Of a DNA stretch of 64,000 nt, positions 21,255 through 31,819 are shown one piece after another. Made by a program: the position numbers and the translations under genes. The notes under the pieces were generated by a model, which saw only the letters and a program-made list of their open reading frames with translations, did no database searches and was not told the origin of the DNA. Source of the stretch: Branchipolynoe longqiensis. Lineage: Eukaryota; Annelida; Polychaeta; Phyllodocida; Polynoidae. Positions within the stretch are counted from its first letter, which is position 1; every line of letters starts with the position of its first letter. The stretch is from the NCBI GenBank assembly GCA_030323885.1, contig CM059186.1, forward strand, positions 150,634,407 to 150,698,406, read 5' to 3'.

Positions 21255-21610
21255 GGGGCAGCGGTCGGCAATCAGCGGGCGGCGGGCGGTGTGTGGAGGG
21301 CGGCGGGCGGCGGGCGGCGGACGGCGGGCGGCGGACGGCGGGCGGCGGACGGCGGGCGGCGGCCGGCAGGCGGCAGGCGGTGGGCGGTGTAACAGACTTG
21401 TGGGCGGGCGGCGGCGGGCGGCGGGCAGTGGGCGATAGATGGTGTAACACTAACAGACTTGGCGGCGGGCGACGGGCGGCGGGCGGCGGGCGGCGGGCGG
21501 CGGGCGGCGGGCGGCGGGCGGTGGGCGATAGACGGTGTATAACAGACTTTCTGGCGGATGGCGGGCGGCGGCCAGCGGGCTGTGAGTGCCGGGTCTAGCG
21601 GCGGGCGGGC
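21255..21610 (+). repeat. CGG-rich minisatellite upstream of exon 1
   Basis: GGCGGGCGGCGGACGGC-type units with two or three longer repeats carrying 'GTGTAACAGACTTG' and 'GGGCGATAGACGGTGTA'. It is very CpG-dense and lies about 170 bp before the probable first coding exon, so it may be part of a CpG-island promoter. The Arg/Gly/Pro frames on both strands are not genes. Confidence 0.8.
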
Positions 21611-21773
21611 CCGGTAATTACAGGTTGGGGGAGGGTGGGTGGGAGGCGGGCCGAGAGGAGGGTGCTGCGGGGGTGGGGTGCGCCTCTGGTGCCTGACTGT
21701 GTTACTGTGAGACCAGGTGACTGAAGTGACGACGTGCGTGCAGGTGTGGTGGGTGTGTTTGTGTTTGTCAACC

Positions 21774-21839
21774 ATGGAGGACGCGCGGGTCGTTGGCATA
21801 GAGTACGACGACGGGACGCTGGCTATTATCTTCATCCCG
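21774..21839 (+). CDS. Probable first coding exon of the FHA-domain gene
   Basis: An ATG in strong context (AACCATGG) opens 22 codons with a balanced, protein-like composition, including 'GIEYDDGTLAI'. They end in phase 0 at a consensus donor (CCG|GTAAGA). It follows a CpG-dense tract, as expected for a 5' exon. The next certain exon of the gene (36296) also enters in phase 0, so the two could join directly. In CEP170-type proteins, however, the segment before that exon should include the FHA Gly-Arg strand, which this exon lacks. Either a further small exon lies in the 14-kb intron, or this is an alternative start, or it belongs to another gene. The peptide could form the first beta hairpin of the domain. 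Evidence is from the local sequence only. Confidence 0.5.
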
Positions 21840-21974
21840 GTAAGAAGAACCCCTACATCACCCCCTACTACACCCCCACCCCCACCCCCACACCCACTCA
21901 TATTCACACTAACAACAAGTAACACTCTTAAGTCTAACTGTAAACCATTTTGGGGGGAGGGGGGTTCATATTTT

Positions 21975-22060
21975 ATTCATCAGAACCCATATTTTGTTAG
22001 CGCCGAGGCACTGGTCTTCCAGTCGTTGAAGCGATCACATTTGGTTTGTGTATGGTGACA
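21975..22060 (-). repeat. Short dispersed repeat, reversed copy
   Basis: Contains ATATTTTGTTAGCGCCGAGGC and ACTGGTCTTCCAG, the reverse complement of the GGCTGGAAGACCAGTGCCTC...GCGCTGACAAAATAT unit found at 47104. Confidence 0.6.
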
Positions 22061-22510
22061 GGGAAGTGGAATGTGCTGCATTGTGTGCAGCAACACCCCG
22101 TTCTGAACATTAAAAATGGGGGAGCAGCCGATGCTCTCCACTCACCGTCCCGTCAGTTAGCTGGCCAGGCCGACAGCTGGCCATGTTTACCCGGGTACCC
22201 GTGTACTACAGCCGCTATGCACGGCGTGCAGCCGGCCCGACACCATGTGACTGCGGGGAGCCTGTGTCTGGTGTGTTTGCCTCTCCTTTATAGAGGTTTA
22301 AGCGCACCTTCATTGAGTTCTTGATTTGGATAACGCACCGATAGTCAGGGGCAAACGTAGAAAGTCAGGAGGGGTTATTTCCAAAAATGGAAAGTGGAAA
22401 ATTAATTCAATTTTCTATTCAAAAGTTGATTTACTATTGATGGTAATTTGACGATGTTGTAGAGATGCATATCAAAGCGTATATATATGACTGTCTCAAA
22501 AGGTACTAAA
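22061..22510. other. No recognisable feature
   Basis: Intronic sequence after exon 1. No repeat family or exon recognised. Confidence 0.4.
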
Positions 22511-22511
22511 T

Positions 22512-22637
22512 GCCCTGTCACACTACGACCTATGGCATTAGTGTATGCCGGCGTATGCGCTTTTCGACCAACACGTCGGCATAAGCCGTCATAGGTTACG
22601 CATAGGTTGGGCATACGTCATATACGCTTTTCATAGG
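22512..22637 (+). mobile_element. Truncated GGCCCTGTCACAC-type MITE
   Basis: Begins GCCCTGTCACACTACGACCT and runs into ATAGG/CATACG-rich inverted-repeat interior. It stops at 22637, where DIRS terminal sequence begins, and no right TIR follows. Confidence 0.65.
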
Positions 22638-22690
22638 TCGTCATAGTTATCCATCATCTATACCCAGGTAAGATTTGTATAACTATACTA
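22638..22690 (+). mobile_element. Detached DIRS terminal fragment
   Basis: Matches the right DIRS terminus (AGTTATCCATCATCTATACC, then CAGGTA and a TATA run) but has no coding sequence next to it. It is fused to the truncated MITE at 22637/22638. Confidence 0.75.
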
Positions 22691-22972
22691 TATATATATA
22701 TATCCGCCGGTGCGACTGACACTCGTCTACATCCGGTGGAGACGAGGAGGGAAGGTGGAGCCACCGGTACAGTGTTGGTCTTACGGAGTATAACAAATAA
22801 TAATAATTAACCTTTATGTATCTTTATGCTCGCATAATTCGTTATACATCACATATATACATATATCAGGTTAGTGGGTGACTGCTTGTTAAGGAAAGGA
22901 AAGCAGGGCCATCTTCCCCAACACAAACTCCGCCCTCCTAGTCCTACACAGAAATACCATATCTATCGACAC

Positions 22973-23407
22973 GTCTCCACCTAGATAAAAGATTCACCCG
23001 ATACTTGTAGTACATGGGTGAAGACCAGCCTTATATAAAAACGGTCGAAAAATCGGGCTAATGAATTGAGTCTTTATGAGAGCCTAATTTCACAATCTAA
23101 GAAGCAACATTTATTCTTTGTATATGTCTTCATGTTTACCCGCTACTTTTGAGTTGGAAAATATAATAAAACATATACTTTAATGCAATTTAAAAGTGAA
23201 ATCGACGGCGTTCGCTGGCCACCATCTTGTCTTTTTGCATTCTCTCCCATTTCACCAACTCTGTGCTGATATAAGTAACCATTTGACACTGGTGTCAGGC
23301 ATTCTACTTGTTGTTCCATACTAGTGCTATTTTTGCCCGTATTTAAACTACGTTGTCGTTCACCCCTGTACTGGAAGTACGGGGTGAATCTTTTATCTAG
23401 TCTCCAC
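22973..23407. mobile_element. hAT-like MITE with (G)TCTCCAC flanks
   Basis: The inverted ends CTAGATAAAAGATTCACCC and GGGTGAATCTTTTATCTAG, with further internal pairing (GTACATGGGTGAA / TTCACCCCTGTAC), are flanked directly by GTCTCCAC at 22973-22980 and 23400-23407. A 7-8 bp duplication fits hAT-type insertion. No transposase. Confidence 0.8.
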
Positions 23408-23915
23408 AATGCAGCGAGTGAGTCCCTCCCTCCCCGGGAAGCCATCCCTCCCACAACCACACACACTTACTCCCAAACATCAACCCCCCCCCACCCACTC
23501 ACACTCACGTACCCGCACAACTCCCCCTCTCACGCACACACACTCACCTCCAACGCACACACACTCACCTCCAACACCCACACATCGACCCTCACTCACA
23601 CCAATACCCTTCACACACCCCACAACACCCTTCCCACACCCACACGTTCAATTCCCACCCACACATAATGACATATCCACATACACTCCCTCCCACCCTC
23701 CCACACTCATCCTGTGCCCAGCGCACACCCGCACCCACCCCACACGCGCACCTTTAGGGCCCAGTCTCTCACAGCCCAAGGGGAGGTGCAGGCTGTGCCT
23801 TCCTGTTTGTACTTCTCTCTGACGGCAATAAAGTGAAGTACCGTAAAACCTCTACTATACCAGCCTGCCTCCACTACAACTCACAAAATGCACATCGAGT
23901 TTGTGGATTTCAGCT
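23408..23915. repeat. C-rich CACACCCA low-complexity tract
   Basis: 23450-23750 is dominated by CACACACTCACCTCCAAC-type units. The remainder to 23915 is unrecognised. Confidence 0.6.
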
Positions 23916-24094
23916 TATGTATGTATGTATGTATGTATGTATGTATGTATGTATGTATGTATGTATGTATGTATGTATGTATGTATGTATGTATGTATGT
24001 ATGTATGTATGTATGTATGTATGTATGTATGTATGTATGTATGTATGTATGTATGATGTATGTATGTATGTATTATGTATGTATGTTGTGTGTA

Positions 24095-24125
<31 letters not shown>

Positions 24126-24140
24126 ATGTATGTAAGCATG
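23916..24140. repeat. (TATG)n microsatellite
   Basis: About 55 near-perfect TATG units with a few TGTG interruptions near 24085-24110. The Met-Tyr-Val-Cys frames of about 100 residues on both strands are artefacts. Confidence 0.97.
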
Positions 24141-24835
24141 TATGTATATTTTTTTTGGGGGGGGGGATGGTTTATTTACCCTATCCATAACAAGTAAGTC
24201 GCATCACGGCTTGTTTTCATCGCTGAAAAGCAATAGTCTAAATTTGGTAACAGCCTTGTCATCTTAGATGTTAGTTGTTATGTTAGTTTTTGTGGGTTTT
24301 TTGTTGTTGTGGGGGTTCCCTTTTTTTGGTGCCACTTTTGCAACATTTTGGTATAAACCTACCCCATACACTAGCGTTGGTAGGGATACTCAGTTTACAC
24401 TGCGACTTTGTAGTATGTATGTAGGGAAGAATGAGTGACTTGGGGAGCGGGAGGGTGCATGGAAGAGAGGGTGAGTTTGGGAGGGAGGGTGGGTGGGGAG
24501 GGTGTCGGGAAGGATGGGTGAGTTGTTGATGAGAGGGGTGTAAGGGAGGGACAGTTTGGGAGGGAAAGTCGGGGGAGGGGGGGGGGGAGAGGCTGGTCTA
24601 GGGAAGGAAGGTAGGTTGGGAAGAGCGAGAGTGTAGGGAAGGAAGACTGCCTTGTTGGTCTGTGTGTGTGGGGGGGGGGGGGGGGGGGGGGGCTCCATCA
24701 ATGACTAGGAAGCCTCATGCTACTCGGTTCTCGTGTAAAAAAGTGTGCTGGGTGGCAGCGTTTAGTTTGTCGGCCGGCACTTTGCTGGTGAGGGCGTTCT
24801 GGCATTTCCTCCAGTGAGAGACCATCTCGTGGGTG
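24141..24835. other. G-rich sequence, no gene seen
   Basis: 24420-24700 is GGGAGGG-rich, ending in a long G run at 24670-24691. The Pro-rich reverse frame is a composition artefact. Confidence 0.5.
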
Positions 24836-25170
24836 TGAGTGTGTGTGAGTGTGTGTGTTGTGTGAGTGTGTGCTGTGTTGAGTGTGAGTGTGTGTGTGTT
24901 ATGTGTGAGTGTGTGTTGTGTGCGAGTGTGTGTATGTGTGTATGTGAGAGAGTATGTGTTGTGTGTGAGTGTGTGTGTGAGTGTGTGTATGTATGTGAGT
25001 GTGTGGTGTGTGTGTGAGTGTGTGAGAGAAAGTATGTGTTGTGTGTGAGTGAGTGTATGTGAGTGTGTGTATGTATGTGAGTGTGTATGGTGTGTGTGTA
25101 TGTGTGTGAGTGTGTGAGAGAGAGTATGTGTTGTGTGTAAGTGAGTGTGTGTGAGTGTGTGTGAGTAATT
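24836..25170. repeat. (TG)n / GTGAGTG microsatellite
   Basis: GTGTGTGAGTGTGTG units with ATGTGTTGTG interruptions that recur at about 24899, 24955, 25034 and 25127, giving a weak higher-order period. Confidence 0.92.
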
Positions 25171-25324
25171 GCTCCCGAGTTTGTGGCGGGCGCCAATGCC
25201 GCCCGGTGGTGGGCGTTTTGACAGATCTTGTGAAGTTTACTCGGCAAACACTGCCAGGTCGCGCCGGGGCGGCCAACAGGGCGGAATGTCAACGGGGCAA
25301 GAAGGCTTTCTCAGGAGAACCGCA

Positions 25325-25328
25325 TGGC

Positions 25329-25359
<31 letters not shown>

Positions 25360-25410
25360 TATAAAATATATATATATCTATTATATAGAATACCATATAT
25401 ATATATATAT
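25325..25410. repeat. (TA)n microsatellite
   Basis: Several TA runs separated by AAA and ATAGAATACC. They abut the next MITE. Confidence 0.85.
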
Positions 25411-25635
25411 ATGAAGAGTTCAGGCGCAAAACCACTTAATGTAGGTTAAATAAAAGATCTTTGCATGAAAATAATTTTAATTTTCAATAATTCCACTTTT
25501 CATATGATCACATGGTTATGGACATTTGAACAAAAAAGGAGGAATATAAAAAATATACTTTTTGATGGCTTGATTCCAATGTTTTTCTCCATTTTTGGTT
25601 TGGCGTTTACATGGTTTTGCACCTGAACTCTTCAT
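25411..25635. mobile_element. Short MITE with 24-bp TIRs
   Basis: The ends ATGAAGAGTTCAGGCGCAAA (ACC) and, reversed, GGTTTTGCACCTGAACTCTT (CAT) are inverted repeats 225 bp apart, both bordered by TA. A TA target suggests a Tc1/mariner relative. The interior is A/T-rich and non-coding. Confidence 0.8.
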
Positions 25636-25699
25636 ATATTTAGAGATATATATATATATATGTAAATATATATAAATATATATATTCTGTCTCAAAAGG

Positions 25700-26296
25700 T
25701 GATAACTAATATGGGACAACACTTTGTCCATTGTATCGATTAACACACTCTGTTTATGACATGAATATGCATTTACTCAGGATAACGGGAGTTTTTTAAA
25801 TGCAGCGTTTCATACTCTCAATAGAATATATATTGATTTGAAGTAAATATCTTTGTCTTATGTTTTCAGTGTAACTGTTTCTGTACTGTTGTGTGTCGAT
25901 CAAACCCTTGTAATAATATTCAGCTAATGTCTGACCTAATTAGAACTTAGAATTGGGGGCTTTCAAAAAGTGGCTAAATCGGCTCATCGATAATCACATA
26001 CTGTGCTAAATATTCCACAAAAGCACAGGATATTACGGATATGCCTGACCGTAAGCCGCTTATTTAGTTTGGACAGGAATTCTGACGCTGTCAACTTCCT
26101 GAATTAGCTGCACAATAGCGTTTTGTGTGCCGGTGTAGCGGTATTAAACCGCCCCCTTTGATTATTGTCACCCGGCAATCATGTACCGGAAGGAACCTGT
26201 GTGTGTTGGGGGTGGGGGGTGGGGGGTGATGGAGGGAAGGGGGGGGAAGATATACTGAAATAAAGCTGCCCCAGGGAGCAAAAATATGTCACTCAC
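25700..26296. other. No recognisable feature
   Basis: AT-rich intronic sequence with a G run at 26205-26250. Confidence 0.4.
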
Positions 26297-26302
26297 TGTC
26301 AT

Positions 26303-26531
26303 CAGGGATGAAAGATCTCCGCGATTCCGCGGATTTCCGGGATTTTTCAATCCCGCAGCACTATCAGCGTACACAACTAATACATGCTTCAAATGGTGCA
26401 GCACTATCAGCGTATACCAACATATATGTAACCCGACTTCCGGGAATTTTCCGCGATTCCCTGACAATGCTAAACCTATGGGAGAATATCAGCATTTCCG
26501 CTTTTTTTCCCGGAGACCACTTTCATCCCTG
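26303..26531. mobile_element. CAGGGATGAAAG-type MITE with TGTCAT duplication
   Basis: The ends CAGGGATGAAAG and CTTTCATCCCTG are inverted repeats. The inner TCTCCGCGATTCCGCGG and CCGCGATTCCC pairs extend the symmetry, and 'GCAGCACTATCAGCGTA' occurs twice inside. TGTCAT directly flanks both ends (26297-26302, 26532-26537). The CAGGG terminus suggests a hAT-like origin. Confidence 0.8.
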
Positions 26532-26654
26532 TGTCATTGTCCAGAATAAAACAGCCCATTCACATGTTTACCAGACGCAAATGCTCTCCAGCACAACTTT
26601 GCCTTCCCCCCTCCATGTAATCCCCCCCCTCCGTGTCCTAATCAGTGTGGGCCT

Positions 26655-26941
26655 CGTTTGCGGAGGGTCGGGAGTTCGATTCCCGGTCGAGTCAAACCAA
26701 TGACTTAAAAATGTATACTTGTCCCTTCCTAGCCAGGTTCTCGGCATTATTAGGATAGGGCAAGGACTGGTTGGCTCAGTGATAATGTAACTGAGTGGGA
26801 TATCAGGTCATGGTGCTGGTGACCTGGTCTCCCAGTGGGACAGTACTATAAAGTCGTCATGAGTGCACACTGTCACAAGTCAGTAGCCGTCCTGATATGA
26901 CCTTAGATATTGCCATGATGTAAAATTCCAACAACCAACCA
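26655..26941 (+). mobile_element. tRNA-derived SINE (family 1), plus strand
   Basis: Begins in the head around GGGAGTTCGATTCCCGG and runs to the tail (AACAACCAACC). The flanks, 26565-26622 and 26944-27004, are near-identical copies of about 58 bp (ACGCAAATGCTCTCCAGCAC...CTCCATGTAATC), far longer than a normal target duplication. Confidence 0.88.
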
Positions 26942-27004
26942 ACTGTTTACTAGACGCAAATGCTCTCCAGCACAACTTTGCCTGTTCCCCCACTCCATGT
27001 AATC

Positions 27005-27379
27005 AAATATGTGCATGGAGAGTGTTTGGGTTGTAAAGTGAGATATTACCCCGAGGTGTAAAATCGCCATAACAAATTCCAAACAAAATATGCATGACAA
27101 ATTCCAACAAAACAACCCATCTCAGGGCAATGGGGTGGGCTTGTGTGTCATGCATTGCACACCAGGAATTGATAGAGAGGAATGTTATACCAGACAGGCA
27201 GCATGATGTTTGCTGTAGCTTATTATGCGGATATTATTTAGGAATGGAGTGTTATAATTAGTGTCTTTGCTCGGTTGTAAGCAAGTATTTACTTGGTGTA
27301 CCTGTCTATAATTCTCCTCACTCACTGATTTTGGGTACGGGTGGTACAGCCGAGCAACCTGCACGTCTGCTTGGTCTGC
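27005..27379. other. No recognisable feature
   Basis: Unique intronic sequence. Confidence 0.4.
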
Positions 27380-27385
27380 AGCTAA

Positions 27386-27652
27386 CAGGGTCCGTACACA
27401 TGTGAAAATATTAATTCAAGGCTGTTTTTTATATGAATTGAAGACTGTTTTCATTTGGATTTCAGGGGGGGGAACTATGACGAAAGGCGATTTCGGACTA
27501 ATTTAGATTAGTGGGGACAGTTTAGTGGAATTCAAGGCATTTCAATACTAATTACCCAAAATAGGTTAAATTCAAGGCTTTTCAAGGCCTTGAAATGGGG
27601 CAAATGAAGTTCAAGACTTTTTCAAGACTTTCCAGGCCCCATACGGACCCTG
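27386..27652. mobile_element. CAGGGTCCGTA-type MITE with AGCTAA duplication
   Basis: The inverted ends CAGGGTCCGTA and TACGGACCCTG are 267 bp apart, directly flanked by AGCTAA (27380-27385, 27653-27658). Inside are several TTCAAGGC/GAAGACT imperfect direct repeats. Resembles hAT-type non-autonomous elements. Confidence 0.8.
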
Positions 27653-27658
27653 AGCTAA

Positions 27659-28006
27659 GCAGGTCAATATGGGTCGGAGGTGCCCGTGTGTGGCTGCACA
27701 TTGTTATCAACCTCCCCGTGATTTCCATCCACACGAGGAGTTTTATCCCGGTACAATATTGCCAGAGGAATAATATTATTTCTTTACACCGGCTGTAGCC
27801 TGATTGCTCTCATTACACTGGCACCTCTTCCTCTGGAGTTGTGCTGAGTGCAGAAGAGGGTTGGAGAGTAGCAAAAGGGCTGCCAGAGTGTTGGTGTCAA
27901 GGCTACTTACCGATCTATCACCACTTGCGGCCATCATGGGTGTGGGTAAATAAATAAGAAATGATGAAAACATCAATCTGTCGATTTTCATTCTGAATGC
28001 ACCCCT
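27659..28006. other. No recognisable feature
   Basis: Unique intronic sequence. Short open frames lack coding character. Confidence 0.4.
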
Positions 28007-28360
28007 AATTAAAGCTGCATAGTCAAAAGAAAGTGTCAAATTTTCAAAACCAAAACACTTATCTAGATTTGACCCTACACAGCCAAATTCGATACTGGTG
28101 TATTTATCAAACTTCTGTTGTTGCAAAGAAGGGTGTACAAAGTCAGTTGATTAAAACCTGTTACAGCCGAAGCTTATCGTGACAGAATTTTGGCATGGAC
28201 ACCAAATTACTTTGGCATTGTTTTATTTCAAATATCTCTAAAGTTAACCATTTATAGTAAAATTTACTTTAAACTTAAACGTCGATTATAATAATAAACG
28301 TAATATATTTATCTTGAAAAATGGCAGAAACTGAAAACCATCGGAGTATGGAACTTTAAT
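28007..28360 (+). mobile_element. TTAA MITE copy 4, complete
   Basis: TTAA|AGCTGCATAGTCAAAAG at the left and ACCATCGGAGTATGGAACT|TTAA at the right, with the full interior in family order. It is one of the clearest cases of the TTAA target duplication. Confidence 0.88.
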
Positions 28361-28441
28361 ACACTGAAACACAGTTTTTTTGTGTTATTGGCTTTTGTGT
28401 GTGTAAATGGATTAGTAGTGAGTACTGACCACCCCAATCAC

Positions 28442-28590
28442 AGGTAGGTGTGTGTAGGCTGATTGCTTACATAGTCTAACGGTTATGATGTTAGTATAGA
28501 AATAGCAGACGTATCGGATCGAATCAGTCCATTTGCAAATCACCCCCCACGACAATAATAATAAGTAAAAAAAAAAAAAAAAATTAATAA
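28442..28590 (+). mobile_element. Third tRNA-like SINE family, degenerate copy with A tail
   Basis: 'ATAGTCTAACGGTTATGATGTTAG' resembles an A box (as TAATGGTTAGGATGCTAG elsewhere). A weak B box GGATCGAATC follows, then 'CCATTTGCAAATCACCCCCC' and an A run of about 17. Related copies are at 29637 and 29940. Confidence 0.5.
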
Positions 28591-28611
28591 TAAACGCCGA
28601 AATACAATGAC

Positions 28612-28858
28612 GACGAGTCAAACCATTGACTTACAATATTGATACTTACCATTACTTACTTAACCTGGTGCTCGGCATTAATAGGATCGGGCAAGGACTG
28701 CTTTGGTCAGGATCAGGATACTGTGAGTGGGTGGTCTTGATATTGGTGGTATTTGTCTCCCAGTGGGGCAGCACTATAAAATCGGCATGAGCGCGCAAGT
28801 CGGCACCCGTCCTGATATGGCCATAGCTGTTTCTCTGATGTCAAGCCTGAACAAACAC
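28612..28858 (+). mobile_element. tRNA-derived SINE (family 1), 5'-truncated and diverged
   Basis: Starts at CGACGAGTCAAACCATTGAC and ends CCTGAACAAACAC. Several internal deletions relative to other copies. Confidence 0.8.
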
Positions 28859-29280
28859 AAAGAAAAATGTTCGACTGTGTGTGTGTTGGTGTGTGGATGT
28901 GTGTTGGCGTACATGTGTCTAGCGCGGCGTGTGGGTGTGGGTGTGGGTGTAGGTGTGGGTGGTGTAGGTGTGCGTGCGCCTATGTGTGACCAGCACTGTA
29001 TTCTGCGTTTAACATTGGAATGCCTATAGACATGTTGAATTTAGGTGGCCGCGTGTAGTAGGCCCCGCAGCAGCTTGTACGGTCGCAGTGGGGCGGAGGT
29101 GGGTGGGAGGGGGGCGGGTCCTGGTGGGGGGTTGGCTTTTAGAATGTTGACACTATTTCACGCTGAACAGGGACTGAGGACAGGCATGAGTTCAAATGGC
29201 CAATACCTGTAGCCTAGTGTAGTGACGTGCACGGACCTCCCCAGGAGAAATGCCACATACACGGGTAAGTGTGGGTAGGT
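28859..29280. other. GT-rich run and unrecognised sequence
   Basis: GTGTGGGTGTGGGTGT tract at 28870-28970 and G-rich 29085-29130. No gene seen. Confidence 0.5.
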
Positions 29281-29283
29281 TTT

Positions 29284-29610
29284 GTTTGTTGTTGTTTTAC
29301 ATCCTAGCAACATCTAAGGTCATATCAGGACGGGTACCGCCTTGTGACAGTGTGCATTCATTGAGACTTTTATAGTGCTGCCCCACGGGAAGACCATCTT
29401 GCCAGCACGATGACTGATATCCCACTCAGTCACATTATCCTGACACTGAGCCAACCAGTCCTTGCCCTATCCTAATAATGCTGAGCGCCAGGCTAGGAAG
29501 CGACGAGTATCAATTTTTAAGTCATCGGTTTGACTCGACCAGGGTTCGAACTCACGATCTACAAACACGGGAAATGTACGCTCTAACTCATTTGGCCATC
29601 CCGTCTGGTG
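29284..29610 (-). mobile_element. tRNA-derived SINE (family 1), full length, minus strand
   Basis: TTGTTTGTTGTTGTTTTACA tail complement through to CATCCCGTCTGGTG head complement. All core blocks are present, with only minor changes in the head. Confidence 0.9.
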
Positions 29611-29636
29611 TGTAGGTAGATTGATTGCACCTGGAA

Positions 29637-29765
29637 GCCTAGATAGAATAATGGTTAGTATGCTAGTCTCAGAATGGCAAGAAATATGGGTTCGAATCCT
29701 GCTATGACTACAATGTTTCCCATTTGCAACCCCCACGACATTGCTGCTGTGGCCAGGATACCGTA
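29637..29765 (+). mobile_element. Third tRNA-like SINE family, copy 2
   Basis: CCTAGATAGAATAATGGTTA, then the B box GGGTTCGAATCC at 29690-29701 and 'CAATGTTTCCCATTTGCAAC'. Shares order and sequence with 29940-30060. Confidence 0.6.
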
Positions 29766-29939
29766 CAACCTAGATAGTGTATAGTGTTGAACTATCCATG
29801 TGGATGTACTGTAAGTGCGGTATCTGGATATTTATAATTTTAAGTGAAACTTACAATTCTGGAGGAATGATTGTGGTATTACTAATAAGGTGCATTAACG
29901 ACGGCATGTGAAATGCCTTATGTACAGATAGGTATATAG

Positions 29940-30065
29940 GCTAATGGTTAGGATGCTAGTCAAGGAATGGCAGAAATGTAGGTTTTAGTCCCGCTGTGGG
30001 CACCATGTTTCCCATTTACAAAAATATTCCTCACGACAACACTATAATCGAAAGACAATGATTTT
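29940..30065 (+). mobile_element. Third tRNA-like SINE family, copy 3
   Basis: 'CTAATGGTTAGGATGCTAGTC', a decayed B box and 'CACCATGTTTCCCATTTAC'. Parallel to the copy at 29637. Confidence 0.55.
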
Positions 30066-30578
30066 ACCTACCCTAGGCACATGTAATATGGGCGGAGTGA
30101 TTTCAAATGGGGAAGAGCAGAAGCCCATCTAAAACCAACCGCGAAGACTATTATAATACCCTCAAGTATTTGAAATTGTGTCTTTCGATTTATTTGTTAT
30201 TGCACCTTTAGAGCTATTTTGCTATTTGTTACTGAACTATATTCTGGCGACTTCATATGGTACTAGTGCCATTCAGCTGAGCAGAAATCACCTCCTGTAT
30301 CGAGGTAGCATGTGTGTAAAAATGCACACAGTAGTTCTTTTGCTTTAAAGAAAAGACTTTTTTTTTTTTTTAAATTGGGGTAGGCGGGCTCTATTTGTTG
30401 ATCATGGACCATACTCATGTAAATAAACGAAAGCAGACACTTGTGTGGCAACTGACAAATTTATAATTTAAAAAGATGATTTAATTTTTTTTTAAATGTC
30501 TGCACCACGTCACTTATTTCTTTATATAGCCTAAAAAAGCTAAATTTAAATTTAAGGAAGTGCTGACGTGGATGTGAC
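30066..30578. other. No gene; short repeat at 30195-30285 shared with 38868-38950
   Basis: 'TTCATATGGTACTAGTGCCATTCAGC' and 'GCTATTTGTTACTGAACTATATTC' at 30195-30285 are the reverse complement of sequence at 38868-38930. Otherwise nothing recognised. Confidence 0.5.
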
Positions 30579-30579
30579 T

Positions 30580-30893
30580 GGAAGGGGTGGCCGAATCGGT
30601 AAGAGCGCTGGCTGGCTTCTTGTGTAGGAAGTAGTGGGCTCGAACCCCGACCGAGTCAAATCACTGACTTACACAATTGGTACTTGTGTTATAGCTACGT
30701 AGCCTGGCGCTCGGCATTAATAGGGTAGTACAAAGGCTGGATTGCTCAGTTTCAGGATAATATAACCGAGTGGGATATCAGATGATGGTCTCCCAGTGGG
30801 GCAGCACTATGAGTGGGCACTGTTACAAGTTGGTACCCATCCAGATATGAGTTTAGATGTTGCTAGGACGTAAAGCTCCAGTAAGCAAACCAA
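30580..30893 (+). mobile_element. tRNA-derived SINE (family 1, variant head), plus strand
   Basis: The head GGGGTGGCCGAATCGGTAAG and AGAGCGCTGGCTGG, with B box GGGCTCGAACCCC, belongs to the second head type. The body and tail are as in other copies. Confidence 0.88.
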
Positions 30894-31095
30894 CTTGGAT
30901 GTGATCAAGGTGTCAACTATAAAATATTAAAGACTGAATTCTAATTAGATACCATTTCTGTACTCATTGCCAGTGTTTTAGTTATTTTCAGTATGCAACA
31001 ATTTTCTAACCCTCCCCCTTAACCCCCCCCCCCCCTCCCCACATCACCTGTATATGCTTAGCGATTAGTGTGTATGCATATTGTATTGTGTCATT
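30894..31095. other. No recognisable feature
   Basis: Unique sequence with a C run at 31025-31040. Confidence 0.4.
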
Positions 31096-31096
31096 A

Positions 31097-31641
31097 GCCG
31101 TGTTTACACAGGAGAGTTAAATCGCTTCATATAAATCGCCTTGCCTAGTTCGCCTCACATTCGCCGTGTAAACGCGCCGCTGAAGCGTATTAGGGCTGAT
31201 TCGATTCATATGATGCACTTTTTGTAGATCGCCTCGCGAGGTGGTTTATATGAAGCGATTCCGCTGGTTCCCGGGCGGGGATAGTGCTTGCCGGCTACAT
31301 GCGCAGCTGTAACTATCGCTGGTGCCCGGCAGTGTTAGGGACCGATTAGGCCGAAATCTATTGAATGCGATCATATTTAACAGAATTACATACTCAAATA
31401 ATGAAATTTAATTAAATTAACCCTAAATTACAAGCGATATTAACATAGCAGCTACATCGGCGTGGACTCGCCGAGTGTAAAGTAAACAAATAGCAGTGCT
31501 CGCCGGCTACAGGCAGAACTAAGGCTGCTGGTTCCTGGCGCCGAAACACTTTCAAACTCGCTTCGCGTAAACGCGCCGCTACTTCGCTTCATATGAATCG
31601 CTTTGTCTAATTCGCTTCACAATTGCCCGTGTAAACACGGC
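31097..31641 (+). mobile_element. GCCGTGTTTACAC TIR element, copy 1
   Basis: The ends GCCGTGTTTACACAGG and, reversed, GCCCGTGTAAACACGGC are 545 bp apart. The inner blocks TTCATATGAATCGCTTTG and GGTTTATATGAAGCGATT add further inverted symmetry. A second, inverted copy of the same family is at 52786-53359. Non-coding, TA-flanked. Confidence 0.88.
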
Positions 31642-31819
31642 TAAAGTGGGTTCGGAAGTGAAAGGTGGAGAAGCCTCGTTTTCGATCACGTGTGAATACC
31701 ATCTGTGTTGACGTGCATGTACACTTGCGAACAGGCACACACCAACACTCGCGAACACACACTACTGTTAAAAATAGAGACCAACGCATGTCTGCACATT
31801 AACATGCCGACACGTTGAC

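Noticed and set aside
21272..21925. 217-codon Arg/Pro/Ala-rich reverse ORF
   Set aside because: Reverse reading of the CGG minisatellite and of the exon strand; no independent support.
23833..24190. Met-Tyr-Val-Cys repeat proteins
   Set aside because: A (TATG)n microsatellite is open in all frames.
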